A stretch of 7,966 bases of DNA. Source: Planctomycetota bacterium. Its GTDB lineage: Bacteria > Planctomycetota > UBA1135 > UBA2386. Where the stretch lies: assembly GCA_020425915.1 (NCBI GenBank), contig JAGQQZ010000501.1, positions 1 through 7,966 on the forward strand. Reading direction: 5' to 3'. The position numbers were made by a program, and so were the translations under genes. Shown piece by piece: positions 6,417-7,966 of the stretch. Positions within the stretch are counted from its first letter, which is position 1; every line of letters begins with the position of its first letter. Below the pieces are notes generated by a model. That model was not told where the DNA came from. It searched no databases and saw only the letters and a list, made by a program, of their open reading frames with translations.

Positions 6417-6558
6417 CGGTCCACACCTCGGCGCCCGGGTGGCGCCGCCGCACCGTATTCGGTCGGGGCGACCGGATCACGTGGTAGCCCGTCCTCGACG
6501 GTTGCCTCGCTGCCGGCACGGCGACAGACTGGTTCGGCCCATCGGCCACTGCCTGACC
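6417..6558. promoter_or_regulatory. Divergent intergenic region with leader hairpin
   Basis: This 142-bp region separates DUF502 (minus) from the lipoprotein gene (plus) and must carry both promoters. Next to the DUF502 ribosome-binding site lies an inverted repeat, GGCGCC-CGGGT-GGCGCC at 6430-6446. In the minus-strand mRNA it would form a 6-bp stem that ends just before GAGGTG. A second dyad, CGGTC-GGGGC-GACCG, is at 6460-6474, and the palindrome CACGTG lies at 6479-6484. No clear -35/-10 pair is visible on either strand. Confidence 0.4.
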
Positions 6559-7725
6559 ATGATCCGCACGCTCTGCCTCAGCGGCTTGCTCCTCTCGGTC
6601 CTCGCCTCCTGCCAAACCAGCTGGACTTCCTACTACTTCAGCAGCCGGACCGGCGACGCGATCGTCGAGAGCCACGGCGGGCGAGTGTTCCAGGTCGCCT
6701 GGTTCCATGACGGCCATCTCTACGGCGCGGACGCGATGTCGCACCCGGACTGCCCACTTCGCGACATGCTGGGCAACGGCGAGGCGGTCGACCATCCGAA
6801 CCTCGCCACGTGGCGCGAGCAGCTCCGCGAGATGCAGGAACTCGCCAGCCGACCGGACACGAGCCCCGACCGGTTCCTGGGATCGGTCCGCGGTTGCCGT
6901 TTCGACGGAGCGGTCGAGCACGCCGTCGAAACCTGGGTCGCCAACGATCCGAGCCGCGCCGCGATGGTCCTCGACGCGCTCCCCGACGTCGAGCTCACGG
7001 ACCGCTACGCGGAGACGCTGACCTCGCTCGCGCTCGCCAACCCGGCCGACGACGCCCGACTGGCCCGCTGGGCTCGGAGCCTGCTCGCCGAAGACCACGA
7101 GAACGCGATCGCGCGCCTGCTCGAGCACGAAAGCGTCGGCCCGGCGACGAGTCGCGCCGTCCTGCACGACCTCGACGAGTTGCGGTCCAAGGACCGCGAG
7201 CGCGTATTCGCCGCCGCAGCACGCCACGTCGCGAGCGATCCCGATGCGGCGTTCTTGATCGTCGACGCCGTCGACGAACTGCCGAGCTCCGGCGAGGTCC
7301 CGGCCTTGATGGAAGCACTCGACGCCAATCCATCGACCGCGCTCGCGCGGCAGGTGCTGCGGACGATCGACGACCGCATCTCGAACGACCGACTGCAGCT
7401 GTTCCAGCGCGCCGCCGCGCTCGTCATGACGCAGCCGGGTTGCCACTACACGATCGTCGACGGACTCGACGAGCTCCTGTCGAAGCATCGCCTTCCGGCA
7501 GCCGAAGGCCTCGCGACCGACCCCAACGCACCGGCAGAACTCGTCGTCATGCTCGTCGACCACACCGACGAACTGCTGCTGCGCGACCGCGCGCCGTTCC
7601 TGCTCGCAGTGCTCGACGGCCCGCATGGCCAGGTGCCGGCCGTACGGCGCGCGTGCCGACACGCGGCGGAGGAAGAGCTGCCGCTTCGCGATCGGAAGTT
7701 CGTGCTCGGCCGGCTCGAGGACTGA
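6559..7725 (+). CDS. Repeat-containing lipoprotein, function unknown
   Basis: A 388-residue predicted lipoprotein, not recognised. The signal peptide MIRTLCLSGLLLSVLASC ends in a good lipobox (LASC) with the lipidated cysteine at C18. Residue 19 is Gln and 20 Thr, with no Asp at +2, so retention in the inner membrane is not indicated. Residues 20-130 form a non-repetitive domain with WTSYYFSSRTGD and two cysteines, C65 and C113. From about 201 the protein is built of successive units of about 33 residues: 201-233, 234-266, 267-298, 299-331 and 332-365, then a truncated unit. Each starts with a V-D--DEL-S-like helix, then DR and an Ala/Leu-rich helix, then a P-containing turn. This is a HEAT-like alpha-solenoid pattern, suggesting protein binding at the envelope. 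A fainter unit occurs at 135-170. ATG at 6559 is chosen because it gives the signal peptide; no Shine-Dalgarno sequence is seen. It is divergent from DUF502. Confidence 0.85.
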   Translation: MIRTLCLSGLLLSVLASCQTSWTSYYFSSRTGDAIVESHGGRVFQVAWFHDGHLYGADAMSHPDCPLRDMLGNGEAVDHPNLATWREQLREMQELASRPDTSPDRFLGSVRGCRFDGAVEHAVETWVANDPSRAAMVLDALPDVELTDRYAETLTSLALANPADDARLARWARSLLAEDHENAIARLLEHESVGPATSRAVLHDLDELRSKDRERVFAAAARHVASDPDAAFLIVDAVDELPSSGEVPALMEALDANPSTALARQVLRTIDDRISNDRLQLFQRAAALVMTQPGCHYTIVDGLDELLSKHRLPAAEGLATDPNAPAELVVMLVDHTDELLLRDRAPFLLAVLDGPHGQVPAVRRACRHAAEEELPLRDRKFVLGRLED

Positions 7726-7823
7726 TCGACATCCGAGAGACGGTCGAGGTGCCGGTGCGCCTGGTGGCTCGCGAACGCTCGGGATCAAAGGCAAGACGCG
7801 GGGCGAGTTGCAACCTCGTTCGC
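7726..7823. other. Non-coding stretch after the lipoprotein gene
   Basis: I see no supported gene or RNA here. A small dyad CGAG-TTGCAAC-CTCG centred on TTGCAA lies at 7804-7818. There is no terminator with a T-run after the lipoprotein stop. Confidence 0.4.
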
Positions 7824-7860
7824 GGCGGGCGCGCGCCAGCATCGGGGATCCCGATGCGAC
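7824..7860 (+). repeat. Palindromic element A (GC palindrome plus ATCGGG inverted repeat)
   Basis: This element combines the 10-bp palindrome GGCGCGCGCC at 7828-7837 with the inverted repeat GCATCGGG-GAT-CCCGATGC at 7839-7857, an 8-bp stem with a 3-nt loop. Bases 7824-7846 recur at 7914-7936 with two mismatches in 23 positions. Confidence 0.7.
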
Positions 7861-7870
7861 TCTGTCAGGT

Positions 7871-7902
7871 ATCGGGATTCCCGATGTTGGCAGGCGCGCG
7901 CC
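7871..7902 (-). repeat. Palindromic element B, inverted relative to A
   Basis: The inverted repeat ATCGGG-ATT-CCCGAT at 7871-7885 is followed by the palindrome GGCGCGCGCC at 7893-7902. Read on the minus strand, the order of parts matches element A, with a spacer longer by a few bases. It faces element A across a 13-nt gap. Confidence 0.65.
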
Positions 7903-7913
7903 GGATCGTGGAT

Positions 7914-7940
7914 GGCGGGCGCCCGCCCGCATCGGGAGTC
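7914..7940 (+). repeat. Palindromic element C, degenerate copy of A
   Basis: The 14-bp perfect palindrome GGCGGGCGCCCGCC at 7914-7927 is followed by GCATCGGG at 7929-7936. The second arm of the ATCGGG hairpin is lost (AGTCGAAC instead of CCCGAT). It has the same orientation as element A, exactly 90 bp downstream. The cluster may continue beyond the window edge. Confidence 0.6.
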
Positions 7941-7966
7941 GAACGCGGTGGGCGCCTTCCAAGATC

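Noticed and set aside
7824..7940. CRISPR array
   Set aside because: Only three imperfect elements, in alternating orientation with irregular spacing of 13 and 11 nt, and no cas genes. The structure is palindromic elements, not repeat-spacer units.
5842..7962. Very long minus-strand open frame continuing upstream of the dipeptide epimerase, antisense to the lipoprotein gene
   Set aside because: It lies opposite or out of frame with DUF502 and the lipoprotein gene, both of which have clear family or signal-peptide evidence. Its translation is Arg/Val/Asp-rich without domains. It is a shadow of high GC composition; the epimerase starts at TTG 5841.
7726..7966. tRNA or small RNA gene at the right edge
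   Set aside because: No cloverleaf, T-loop GTTCGA-type motif or CCA end could be fitted; the strong inverted repeats are better described as palindromic elements.

Overview
The window is gene-dense, very GC-rich bacterial chromosome with strong G/C preference at third codon positions, so long spurious frames lie opposite most genes. A TonB-family protein, a DUF502 inner-membrane protein and a lipoprotein with a clear lipobox indicate a diderm (Gram-negative type) cell. Most starts lack a strong Shine-Dalgarno sequence. Together with the families present this would fit a high-GC planctomycete-like lineage, but that assignment is a weak guess: no rRNA or marker gene is present. I see no mobile element, phage gene, tRNA, rRNA or CRISPR array.

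Left third, 1-3271, minus strand, read right to left: a TonB-family protein (3271-2609), a soluble PAS-PAS-HisKA_2 histidine kinase (2463-1093), then after 7 nt a protein made of receiver, PAS and HisKA domains (1085 to beyond base 1; its ATP-binding domain lies outside the window). The two signalling genes almost certainly form one transcription unit and are likely partners in a phosphorelay. The TonB gene lies 145 bp upstream and may share the transcript.

Middle, 3272-4841, plus strand: a divergent intergenic region of 123 bp, a 70-residue cysteine-containing protein (3395-3607), and a membrane-anchored exported protein with a probable carboxypeptidase-regulatory-like beta-sandwich (3702-4841). 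Neither has a recognised function.

Right half: a minus-strand pair consisting of a DUF502 membrane protein (6416-5838) and a dipeptide epimerase of the enolase superfamily (5841-4822). They are coupled by a 4-nt TTGA overlap in which the epimerase starts at TTG. The epimerase end overlaps the convergent exported-protein gene by 20 bp. Divergent to DUF502 is a lipoprotein gene (6559-7725) whose C-terminal half is a series of about 33-residue helical repeats.

The last 241 bases (7726-7966) contain no gene I can support. They hold a cluster of three related GC-rich palindromic elements in alternating orientation. The window has no gene-free stretch longer than 300 bases.

The candidates most worth following are the repeat-built lipoprotein, the small cysteine-cluster protein, the three-element palindrome cluster at the right edge, and the receiver-first kinase paired with a HisKA_2 kinase beside a TonB gene. 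None can be called a new system from sequence alone.
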